Shown here: positions 1-4,803 of the stretch, piece by piece
Numbering within the stretch: the stretch's first letter is position 1
Layout: each line of letters starts with the position of its first letter
Assembly: GCA_002307055.1 (NCBI GenBank)
Contig: DBTM01000039.1
Span: forward strand, 59,734-70,081
Length of the DNA stretch: 10,348 nucleotides
DNA from: Clostridiales bacterium UBA1316
Lineage (GTDB): Bacteria > Bacillota > Clostridia > Oscillospirales > Oscillospiraceae
Direction of reading: 5' to 3'
The notes under the pieces: model-generated
The model's database searches: none
Seen by the model: only the letters and a program-made list of their open reading frames with translations
Told to the model about the DNA's origin: nothing
Made by a program: the position numbers and the translations under genes

Positions 1-36
1 GCCCGCAGCATGGGCATCGTCGTATTGGAGGGCTAA
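1..36 (+). CDS. rplK: Ribosomal protein L11, C-terminal end (partial)
   Basis: The first 12 codons read ARSMGIVVLEG followed by TAA, which matches the conserved C-terminus of ribosomal protein L11 (the ARSMGI signature). The rest of the gene lies to the left of the window. L11 sits in the GTPase-associated centre of the 50S subunit. The Shine-Dalgarno sequence of the next gene, GGAGGG at 27-32, lies inside the last codons of this one and only 3 nt separate the stop from the rplA start, so the two genes are one transcription unit and probably translationally coupled. The call rests on eleven residues plus the rplK-rplA order, which is nearly universal in bacteria. Confidence 0.9.
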   Translation, partial: ARSMGIVVLEG

Positions 37-39
37 ACA

Positions 40-732
40 ATGTTTAGAGGAAAGAATTACAAAGAGAGCGTAAAGCTCGTTGACAGATCCGTGCAATACG
101 ATTCACCCGACGCTTTCGATCTTGTCATCAAAACGTCAAAAGCCAAGTTCGACGAGACCGTCGAGCTCCACATCAAGCTCGGCGTCGACTCCCGCCATGC
201 CGACCAGCAGGTTCGCGGCGCAATCGTGTTGCCGCACGGCACAGGCAAAACCCGCAAGGTGCTTGTCTTCTGCAAAGAAGAACGTCAGCAGGAAGCGCTC
301 GCCGCCGGTGCCGATTATGTCGGCGCACAGGACATGGTCGAGAAAATTCAAAAGGAAAACTTCTTCGATTACGACGTCGTCGTGGCCACACCCGATATGA
401 TGGGTATCGTCGGACGTCTCGGTAAAATCCTCGGCCCCAAAGGTCTCATGCCGACGCCGAAAGCCGGTACGGTAACACCGAATCTGGCCCAGGCCATCAA
501 CGAGATCAAAGCCGGTAAGATTGAATACCGCCTTGATAAAACAAACATCATTCACTGCCCCATCGGCAAGGTCTCCTTCGGTGTTGAAAAGCTTGTCGAC
601 AACTACACGGCGCTTATCAACGCCGTCGTCCGAGCCAAGCCGTCTGCCGCCAAAGGCCAATACATCAAGAGCTGCGTCACAGCCTCCACGATGGGCCCCG
701 GCATCAAGATCAGCACCGCCAAGCAGGTTTAG
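40..732 (+). CDS. rplA: 50S ribosomal protein L1
   Basis: This is L1, which forms the mobile L1 stalk of the 50S subunit and binds 23S rRNA near the E site. In many bacteria it also represses its own operon by binding its mRNA. The 230-residue length is normal. The diagnostic block GRLGKILGPKGLMPTPKAGTV lies near residues 127-147, and the late IIHCPIGKVSF element, which helps build domain I with the N-terminus, is near 169-179. The C-terminal TMGPGIKI block is also present. The ATG at 40 has GGAGGG 7 nt upstream. A strong terminator follows directly, so rplK-rplA end here; the rplJ-rplL genes that usually follow are absent. Any L1 autoregulatory site would be upstream of rplK, outside the window. 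Confidence 0.97.
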   Translation: MFRGKNYKESVKLVDRSVQYDSPDAFDLVIKTSKAKFDETVELHIKLGVDSRHADQQVRGAIVLPHGTGKTRKVLVFCKEERQQEALAAGADYVGAQDMVEKIQKENFFDYDVVVATPDMMGIVGRLGKILGPKGLMPTPKAGTVTPNLAQAINEIKAGKIEYRLDKTNIIHCPIGKVSFGVEKLVDNYTALINAVVRAKPSAAKGQYIKSCVTASTMGPGIKISTAKQV

Positions 733-744
733 GTTAACAAAATA

Positions 745-794
745 TAAAAAAGCTGTCCCAAATCGGTTTAGTCCGGTTTGGGGCAGCTTTTTTC
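745..794 (+). terminator. Rho-independent terminator of rplK-rplA
   Basis: A nearly complete inverted repeat has left arm AAAAAGCTGTCCCAAATCGG and right arm CCGGTTTGGGGCAGCTTTTT. All positions pair if two G-U wobbles are allowed, the loop is TTTAGT, and the A-tract pairs with the terminal U-tract. It starts 13 nt after the rplA stop and there is no gene on the other strand that it could serve. Confidence 0.92.
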
Positions 795-841
795 GCGCGT
801 TTCGATATAAAACGCCGGCGCGTTTCGATATAAAAACGCGC
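795..841. repeat. Tandem 18-bp direct repeat, each copy a small hairpin
   Basis: GCGCGTTTCGATATAAAA occurs twice, at 795-812 and 818-835 (period 23). Each copy is also dyad-symmetric. Copy 2 has GCGCGTTT (818-825) opposite AAACGCGC (834-841), and copy 1 has GCGTTT (797-802) opposite AAACGC (810-815). The pair sits between the rplA terminator and the possible uppP promoter. It could be an operator or a short duplication; nothing in the sequence decides this. Confidence 0.6.
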
Positions 842-870
842 TGTACAGTGTTTATAAAAAGTGGTAACAT
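842..870 (+). promoter_or_regulatory. Possible sigma-A promoter for uppP
   Basis: TGTACA (842-847) and TAACAT (865-870) are separated by 17 nt, each with 4/6 matches to the -35 and -10 consensus. It is the best candidate between the rplA terminator and uppP, but it is weak. The leader would be about 35 nt. Confidence 0.35.
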
Positions 871-911
871 AAGGGCAGAAAAATTCCAAATGAAATTATG
901 GGAGAATTCAT

Positions 912-1763
912 ATGCTTCTGATATCCAGTTTTTTTGAAATTATTAAAGCAATCATTTTAGGCGTTATTGAAGGTATCACCGAGTGGCTGCCCATCAGCAG
1001 CACGGGGCATCTCCTGCTTGTTGATGAATTTCTCAAACTGAAGGAATCTCAAGAATTCTACAGTGTTTTCCTTTATGTCATACAGCTTGGCGCCATCCTT
1101 GCGGTCGTTGTTCTCTTCTGGCACAAACTGATTCCGTTCAGTTCAAAGAAAACAGCCGTCGAAAAACGGTCTACATACAATCTGTGGGGCAAAATCATCA
1201 TCGCGTGTATCCCCGGTGCTGTCTTTGGAGTCTTGTTCAACGATAAGGTTGACGCGTTTATCGCCGGCACGCCGACCACAAAGGCAGTTACCATCGCCGC
1301 AGCGCTGATTTTTTACGGTATCATTTTTATAATTATCGAAAACGCTAACAAAACTAAAGCAGCGAGTCTCGATCAGCTGCAGAAGCTCGATTATAAAACC
1401 GCTCTGTTCATCGGTCTTTTTCAGGTGCTTTCTCTGATACCGGGCACGTCCCGATCGGGTATTACGATTATCGGCGCGATGCTTTTAGGTGCCTCAAGGC
1501 CCATTGCCGCCGAATTCACCTTCTTTCTTTCCATCCCGGTCATGGTAGGCGAAAGCCTGATTAAGCTCTACAAATTCGGTTTCCATTTCACCGGACTCGA
1601 AGCCGCCGTCTTGCTCACCGGCACACTCGTCGCCTTCATCGTCTCTCTCCTCTCCATCCGCTTTCTGATGAATTACGTCAAAAAGCACGACTTTAAAGTC
1701 TTCGGCTGGTACCGGATTGTACTGGGTATTATCGTACTGGCATACTTTTTGATATTTAGGTAA
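912..1763 (+). CDS. uppP: Undecaprenyl-diphosphate phosphatase UppP (BacA family)
   Basis: UppP is an integral membrane enzyme that removes a phosphate from undecaprenyl diphosphate, regenerating the lipid carrier used for peptidoglycan and other wall polymers; overproduction gives bacitracin resistance. Both family signatures are present: EGITEWLPISSTGH at residues 20-33, with the ExxxE glutamates E20 and E24 and the conserved Ser/His, and PGTSRSG at 177-183 with the catalytic arginine R181. The 283 residues contain about eight hydrophobic segments (for example 58-70, 95-108, 124-142, 164-176, 231-249, 268-281), as expected for the inverted-repeat fold. The ATG at 912 has GGGAG 7 nt upstream. 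No terminator is visible behind it, so transcription probably continues into the toxin-antitoxin remnant that starts within 20 nt. Confidence 0.96.
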   Translation: MLLISSFFEIIKAIILGVIEGITEWLPISSTGHLLLVDEFLKLKESQEFYSVFLYVIQLGAILAVVVLFWHKLIPFSSKKTAVEKRSTYNLWGKIIIACIPGAVFGVLFNDKVDAFIAGTPTTKAVTIAAALIFYGIIFIIIENANKTKAASLDQLQKLDYKTALFIGLFQVLSLIPGTSRSGITIIGAMLLGASRPIAAEFTFFLSIPVMVGESLIKLYKFGFHFTGLEAAVLLTGTLVAFIVSLLSIRFLMNYVKKHDFKVFGWYRIVLGIIVLAYFLIFR

Positions 1764-1833
1764 TAAACCCATTAGCTGAACGAAAAGGACGACACAGTCC
1801 GCTTCGCGAGCCCGTGTCGACCCCGAGATAAAA

Positions 1834-2091
1834 ATGCAAGCCGAAAAAGTACTGGAACAGCTTGGCATTCCAATGTCCAGTGCAATCGGAATTTTTCTGC
1901 TACAGGTCGTATTGCAGCGGGGACTTCCCTTTGAAATGAAGCTCCCGGCTCATAAACCGTTATCTGCGGGCTCGCTGAGCGAAGAGCAATTTAACACAGA
2001 ACTTGAGAAAGGCTTGGCTGATCTTACATCAGGCCAGGTTTCTTCAGCGGACAGCGTTGCGGACAGGATGCATAAGGATAACGGCATATGA
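1834..2091 (+). CDS. RelB/DinJ-family antitoxin, N-terminus not initiated normally (likely decaying)
   Basis: The text QAEKVLEQLGIPMSSAIGIF followed by LLQVVLQRGLPFEMKLP is typical of RelB/DinJ antitoxins, ribbon-helix-helix proteins that repress their operon and neutralise a RelE/ParE-type toxin through the C-terminus. The first ATG (1834) falls after the expected DNA-binding beta strand. Reading back in frame gives TTQSASRARVDPEIK, the expected family N-terminus, down to codon ACG at 1780 directly after TGA (1777-1779). No ATG, GTG or TTG occurs between 1780 and 1834, and neither ACG 1780 nor ATG 1834 has a recognisable Shine-Dalgarno sequence. A likely explanation is an ATG-to-ACG change at 1780, with homology covering 1780-2091. 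Any protein made from 1834 (85 aa) would lack the strand that contacts DNA. The stop overlaps the toxin ATG (ATGA), the usual coupled arrangement. Family call firm; loss of function inferred. Confidence 0.75.
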   Translation: MQAEKVLEQLGIPMSSAIGIFLLQVVLQRGLPFEMKLPAHKPLSAGSLSEEQFNTELEKGLADLTSGQVSSADSVADRMHKDNGI

Positions 2092-2422
2092 GCGACTGGA
2101 AGCTGGTTTACACGCAACAGGCGGAACACACAACCTGCGTGGAATCTATGAGTATATCGCATTTTCCCTGCTGGAACCCGCAACTGCAAAAAAGCAGACA
2201 CGACGCATTATGGACGCGGCTGCAAAATTGAAACAAATGCCGCTGCGCCATCAGCTCTATCAAAAAGAGCCGTGGCGCAGCAAAGGTCTTCGGGTTCTGC
2301 ATATTGATAACTACCTGGCGTTTTATCTGCCGATTGAAGCGCTTTAAACAGTCGTCGTCGTCCGCCTTATGTACGGCGGCCGCAACGTCGAGGAGCAGCT
2401 TCAGCAGACAGACCCAGAGTAA
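2088..2422 (+). pseudogene. RelE/ParE-family toxin, broken by a frameshift and an internal stop
   Basis: From ATG 2088 the frame reads MSDWKLVYTQQAEH, the start of a RelE/ParE-type mRNA-interferase or gyrase toxin, then goes out of frame. The homology resumes two bases shifted as NLRGIYEYIAFSLLEP and continues through TAKKQTRRIMDAAAK, RHQLYQKEPWRSKGLRVL and DNYLAFYLPIEAL to a TAA at 2345-2347. After that stop the same frame continues with TVVVVRLMYGGRNVEEQLQ, the conserved C-terminal strand, to TAA at 2420-2422. The frameshift is explained by an extra CA in the CACACA run at 2127-2132: removing two bases restores AEH-NLRG. Without both lesions the protein would be 110 aa, normal for the family. 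The gene keeps the 4-nt overlap with the antitoxin. It is almost certainly inactive; a sequencing error could explain the indel but not also the stop. Confidence 0.88.
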
Positions 2423-2437
2423 CAAACAGAAATGCTT

Positions 2438-2995
2438 TTACAGCAGCCTCTCATCATACGCAGCTCTTACCCCGCCGATGAATTTGGGGCGGGTGCGGGC
2501 GGCATTTACCGAGGCTTTTCCGATATGAGCTGTGGCGAGGCGGAGCGGCACGGCTACCTTTTTCAGGTGCATGCCAATGAGTGTGCCGCCGATATCGAGA
2601 CCGGCGTCGGCGCGGATCTCCTCGACGGCGACGGGGTCAATCAGGCCGTGATACGCGGCGGTTGCAAACGAGCCGCCTGCCTTCGGCTGCGGTACGACAT
2701 TGACAATATCATCGTCTTTAATTTTAACTGCCTCGCGCTCAATAATGACAGCCCTGTTCAAATGCTCGCAGCACTGCGCGGCCAGATAAATACCTTTTTC
2801 CTTCAGAACCGCGTAAATCCCATCAAAGACAGCCTGCCCGATTTCGGGGCTGGAGAAGCTGCCGACGCGGTGCCCTCCGATTTCACTTGAAGAGCAGCCG
2901 ACAATTACAATCTGTCCTTTTGTCAAGTGAGCTGCCTCGCACAGCTCGCTGGCCAGGTTTTGCGATTCAAGTTTAATTTCGTCTAAAGCTGACAT
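2438..2995 (-). CDS. ywlG: YwlG / UPF0340 family protein (TIGR01440, DUF436)
   Basis: The protein belongs to the conserved Firmicutes family of Bacillus subtilis YwlG, whose function is not established. Recognisable blocks are GQIVIVGCSSSEIGGHRVG in the N-terminal third, the AAQCCEHLNRA cysteine/histidine block in the middle, the VPQPKAGGSFATAAY block, and the GLDIGGTLIGMHLKKVAVP block towards the C-terminus. The Cys and His clusters suggest a ligand or metal site, which is inference. I choose ATG at 2995 (185 aa) because AAAGGAG (3011-3005 on this strand) lies 9 nt upstream; a TTG at 3001 is only 3 nt from it. There is no membrane segment or signal peptide. It has its own good promoter and is convergent with the toxin remnant, whose end is 15 nt away without a visible terminator. 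Confidence 0.92.
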   Translation of the reverse strand: MSALDEIKLESQNLASELCEAAHLTKGQIVIVGCSSSEIGGHRVGSFSSPEIGQAVFDGIYAVLKEKGIYLAAQCCEHLNRAVIIEREAVKIKDDDIVNVVPQPKAGGSFATAAYHGLIDPVAVEEIRADAGLDIGGTLIGMHLKKVAVPLRLATAHIGKASVNAARTRPKFIGGVRAAYDERLL

Positions 2996-3054
2996 ATACA
3001 AGGGCTCCTTTCAAATGCACGAACAATCGTATGCTGTAAATAGTCATATACGTC

Positions 3055-3083
3055 ATTATAGCCGAGTCCGCCTCTTTTGTCGA
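3055..3083 (-). promoter_or_regulatory. Sigma-A promoter of ywlG
   Basis: On the minus strand TCGACA (3083-3078; 5/6 to TTGACA) is followed by exactly 17 nt and TATAAT (3060-3055; 6/6). Transcription would start near 3048, giving a leader of about 50 nt before the ywlG ATG. The promoter lies inside an inverted repeat (3055-3099), listed separately. Confidence 0.8.
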
Positions 3084-3099
3084 CGGTCTCAGCTATAAT
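3055..3099. repeat. Imperfect 16-bp inverted repeat overlapping the ywlG promoter
   Basis: ATTATAGCCGAGTCCG (3055-3070) faces CGGTCTCAGCTATAAT (3084-3099) across a 13-nt loop, with 14 of 16 positions complementary. On the minus strand the C-A mismatch becomes a G-U pair. The left arm contains the -10 box of ywlG and the loop plus right arm border its -35 box. There is no U-tract, so it is not a standard terminator for the hemerythrin gene ending at 3118. It could be an operator or an RNA hairpin at the end of the hemerythrin mRNA. Confidence 0.6.
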
Positions 3100-3117
3100 T
3101 TAGTATTTGTGTTTTGT

Positions 3118-3504
3118 TTATATATAGTTTTTAAGGTCGCTGTCGGTTGCCTTGATATGCTCAACAAGCCAGGTTGAAATCGTCTGGTTTATCTTAATCA
3201 CCATGGCGATGTTCACACCGTTTTCCGTTGCTTCCTTCTTCAGTTTTGTCACCTGATTCAGGAAGTCGGTATGCTTGGCTTTGTGCTGCAGATATTTAGG
3301 ATACTTAATTTTCTGCTGAAACGCTTCCTCGTCGGCAAAATGCCTGACTGTATACGAAGCGAGAAAATCGAGAATTCTTTTTACTTCGTCCGCTCCTTTT
3401 CCGTGTGAACACGCGTCAAAAAGCTTATCCACCTGATCACACAGTTCTCTGTGCTGTTTATCAAGCGCCGGTACGCCAATAGCCAAGCTGTCTTTCCAAG
3501 TCAT
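3118..3504 (-). CDS. Bacteriohemerythrin (oxygen-binding diiron protein)
   Basis: This is a single-domain hemerythrin of 128 residues, a four-helix bundle with a non-haem diiron site that binds O2. Such proteins are thought to buffer, deliver or sense oxygen in microaerobic and anaerobic bacteria. All seven expected ligands are visible: H18 (in DKQHRE), H55 and E59 (HFADE, the HxxxE motif), H74 and H78 (HKAKH, the HxxxH motif), and H116 and D121 (HIKATD, the HxxxxD motif). There is no signal peptide and no attached signalling domain, so it is cytoplasmic. The ATG at 3504 has GGAGG about 8 nt upstream. The gap to dut is 70 nt with no terminator and only a weak -10-like GATAAT, so it may be read through from the dut promoter. 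Confidence 0.95.
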   Translation of the reverse strand: MTWKDSLAIGVPALDKQHRELCDQVDKLFDACSHGKGADEVKRILDFLASYTVRHFADEEAFQQKIKYPKYLQHKAKHTDFLNQVTKLKKEATENGVNIAMVIKINQTISTWLVEHIKATDSDLKNYI

Positions 3505-3522
3505 ATTTAACCCTCCGATATT

Positions 3523-3551
3523 TTGACATACTTCTATTATCGAAAGATAAA
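3523..3551 (+). promoter_or_regulatory. Promoter-like sequence pointing antisense to dut
   Basis: On the plus strand a perfect TTGACA (3523-3528) is followed by 17 nt and GATAAA (3546-3551; 4/6). Nothing codes on this strand for the next kilobase, so a transcript would run antisense through dut. This may be chance in an AT-rich gap. Confidence 0.3.
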
Positions 3552-3574
3552 GGCGTAACTAGAGAGGACGATAT

Positions 3575-4021
3575 TTATTTATTTCCCGTTGAGCCGAAGC
3601 CGCCGCTGCCGCGGGCTGTGTCGCTGAGCGTTTGGGTTTCAATAAAATCGCAGGCTAAAACAGGCGTAATAACCAGCTGGGCGATCCGTTCGCCCGGTGA
3701 AACTGTTTGCACTTGGGTGCCGTGGTTGAACAGCGCTATAATCAGCTCACCTCTGTAATCGCTGTCGATAACCCCGACCTTGTTAGCGGGAGCCAATCCT
3801 TTTTTTGAGGCAAGTCCGCTGCGGGCATAAACAAGGCCCGCATAATTTTCCGGAATCTCAAGGGCCAGTCCCGTCGGAATCATAAGCGTTTTTCCGGGCG
3901 CTATTGTCACAGTGTCCTCCAGGCAGGCATACAGGTCCGCACCCGCCGCGCACGATGACCCATATGCCGGAATAACGGCTTGCGGATTCAACTTTATAAT
4001 TTTCACTTCTGTCCTGCGCAT
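3575..4021 (-). CDS. dut: Deoxyuridine 5'-triphosphate nucleotidohydrolase (dUTPase)
   Basis: The enzyme hydrolyses dUTP to dUMP and pyrophosphate, keeping uracil out of DNA and supplying dUMP for thymidylate synthesis. All five motifs of the homotrimeric family are present in order: AGADLYA (26-32), ARSGLA (66-71), GVIDSDYRGE (83-92) with the catalytic aspartate D86, PGERIAQLV (109-117), and the glycine-rich C-terminal RGSGGFGSTG (137-146) that closes over the active site. The length of 148 residues is typical. The ATG at 4021 has GAAGGGG 7 nt upstream. A good promoter lies at 4058-4086. The hemerythrin gene follows 70 nt downstream on the same strand. The complete motif set argues for a chromosomal housekeeping gene and not a phage fragment. 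Confidence 0.97.
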   Translation of the reverse strand: MRRTEVKIIKLNPQAVIPAYGSSCAAGADLYACLEDTVTIAPGKTLMIPTGLALEIPENYAGLVYARSGLASKKGLAPANKVGVIDSDYRGELIIALFNHGTQVQTVSPGERIAQLVITPVLACDFIETQTLSDTARGSGGFGSTGNK

Positions 4022-4057
4022 ATCGGTACCCCTTCAAAGCTGTTAAATATTAAAACC

Positions 4058-4086
4058 AGTATAAGCCGATAAAGCCGAATTGACAA
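4058..4086 (-). promoter_or_regulatory. Sigma-A promoter of dut
   Basis: On the minus strand TTGTCA (4086-4081; 5/6) is followed by 17 nt and TATACT (4063-4058; 5/6). The -35 box lies in the tail of the terminator of the upstream gene, so the two units are packed end to end. The leader would be about 30 nt. Confidence 0.75.
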
Positions 4087-4113
4087 GCAAGCGGATGACA
4101 TTTCGTCATCCGC
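4087..4113 (-). terminator. Terminator of the 135-aa gene
   Basis: A perfect 9-bp stem, GCGGATGAC (4091-4099) and GTCATCCGC (4105-4113) on the plus strand, has a 5-nt loop and begins 21 nt after the end of the minus-strand gene at 4135. On the minus strand the tail is TTGCTTGTC, only moderately U-rich. On the plus strand a U-rich stretch also follows, but no plus-strand gene ends here. Confidence 0.6.
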
Positions 4114-4134
4114 CTCTTCGTTTTTATTGTCATT

Positions 4135-4542
4135 TTACTTGTTCAATGATATATTATCCATGCCGTTTTGCTCGAATTCCTCAATATATTCGTCAATGCG
4201 GCTCGTGAGTTCGGTGAAATTTTCCGGGCCGATCGGTTCAAAATCCATGTCTCGTCGCGCCAGCTCCTCAGCCAGGATCTCAAAAAAGACGGTGTCCTCG
4301 TAATCGGCGATAGCTTCGTGAATGCCGCCGTTTTCAAAGGCTGCCGAGGGTATCACACGACCTTCTTTGATTTCAAAAAGCGCGTTCATCCCAGCTTTGG
4401 CGCAGTTAGCCAAAATTATGCTTTCGACCTGGTCGTAATCTTCGATGCGGTCGGTGCCGCGTGTGGAATTTAAAATCCAGTTCCCTATATAAACCATATC
4501 CAGAAGACGCCTTAATTCCTTGTCTGTCAGTTCAATATTCAT
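4135..4542 (-). CDS. Unrecognised acidic protein of 135 residues
   Basis: I do not recognise this gene as a characterised family. It is very likely real: it has GGGAGG about 7 nt before ATG 4542, an extended -10 promoter, and a terminator 21 nt after the stop. The protein is soluble, acidic and mostly helical in character, with no signal peptide or membrane segment. The N-terminus (MNIELTDKELRRLLDMVYIGNWILNS) looks like a helix pair. A central stretch, DRIEDYDQVESIILANCAKAG, carries the only cysteine, and the C-terminal third is Glu/Asp-rich (EYIEEFEQNGMDN). It contains no catalytic motif or zinc-binding pattern that I can identify. It stands as a single-gene unit divergent from ywiB-argS and upstream of dut, which gives no clear functional hint. 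Confidence 0.85.
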   Translation of the reverse strand: MNIELTDKELRRLLDMVYIGNWILNSTRGTDRIEDYDQVESIILANCAKAGMNALFEIKEGRVIPSAAFENGGIHEAIADYEDTVFFEILAEELARRDMDFEPIGPENFTELTSRIDEYIEEFEQNGMDNISLNK

Positions 4543-4578
4543 TTTGGCCCTCCCAGCTTCTCAATTCTTTGTCTATAT

Positions 4579-4609
4579 AGTATAGCAAATTACTTTTTGA
4601 AATTCCACT
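4579..4609 (-). promoter_or_regulatory. Extended -10 promoter of the 135-aa gene
   Basis: The minus strand has TGC-TATACT, an extended -10 element with TATACT at 4584-4579. The -35 region is poor (TGGAAT at 17 nt, 3/6), as is common for extended -10 promoters. It lies 37 nt upstream of the ATG in an AT-rich stretch. Confidence 0.5.
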
Positions 4610-4622
4610 GTTATTATAATTT

Positions 4623-4651
4623 TTGACTTGTTTTATTATTTATTATAGCAT
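4623..4651 (+). promoter_or_regulatory. Possible promoter of ywiB-argS
   Basis: TTGACT (4623-4628; 5/6) is followed by 17 nt and TAGCAT (4646-4651; 4/6). It would give a leader of roughly 145 nt that contains a GC-richer stretch (4684-4760), a 41-codon ORF and a perfect hairpin. I see no T-box, which could otherwise be expected upstream of an aminoacyl-tRNA synthetase gene. No other sense gene lies between 4543 and 4803. Confidence 0.4.
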
Positions 4652-4768
4652 ATCATAAGTAAGATATTTTTTTATTAATCAATGTGCCCAAGTAAACGGG
4701 AACCAAATCCTCTGCAGGCGGTAAGCGCGCCATGCTTAAGCTTGCGGATTTTGCCGATATCTGATATG

Positions 4769-4790
4769 TATGAAAGACAAATCTTTCATA
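4769..4790 (+). promoter_or_regulatory. Perfect 9-bp hairpin abutting the ywiB ribosome binding site
   Basis: TATGAAAGA (4769-4777) and TCTTTCATA (4782-4790) pair perfectly around the loop CAAA. The last base of the stem is the first base of the ywiB Shine-Dalgarno AAGGA (4790-4794). No U-tract follows, so it is not a terminator. As DNA it could be an operator; as RNA it would stand directly before the ribosome landing site. Confidence 0.6.
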
Positions 4791-4803
4791 AGGAATGGCT
4801 TAT

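Noticed and set aside
136..870. Long open frame of 244 codons on the minus strand opposite rplA
   Set aside because: It is a shadow of rplA codon bias, has no ribosome binding site, crosses the rplA terminator and reads as compositionally odd text; L1 on the plus strand is certain.
2003..2347. An apparent continuous ORF across the toxin region
   Set aside because: Its first part (2003-2130) is the antitoxin in the wrong frame; only the part after the CA run is toxin. The true gene start is ATG 2088.
2432..2890. 152-codon plus-strand frame opposite ywlG
   Set aside because: It is a shadow of ywlG, which has a promoter, ribosome binding site and family match.
4732..4764. 10-codon ORF (MLKLADFADI) as a leader peptide
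   Set aside because: Its ribosome binding site is poor and no attenuator-like structure follows; the longer overlapping frame 4682-4807 is more notable.
4652..4803. T-box leader for ywiB-argS
   Set aside because: No T-box sequence, specifier loop or terminator/antiterminator pair is visible; only a simple hairpin is present.
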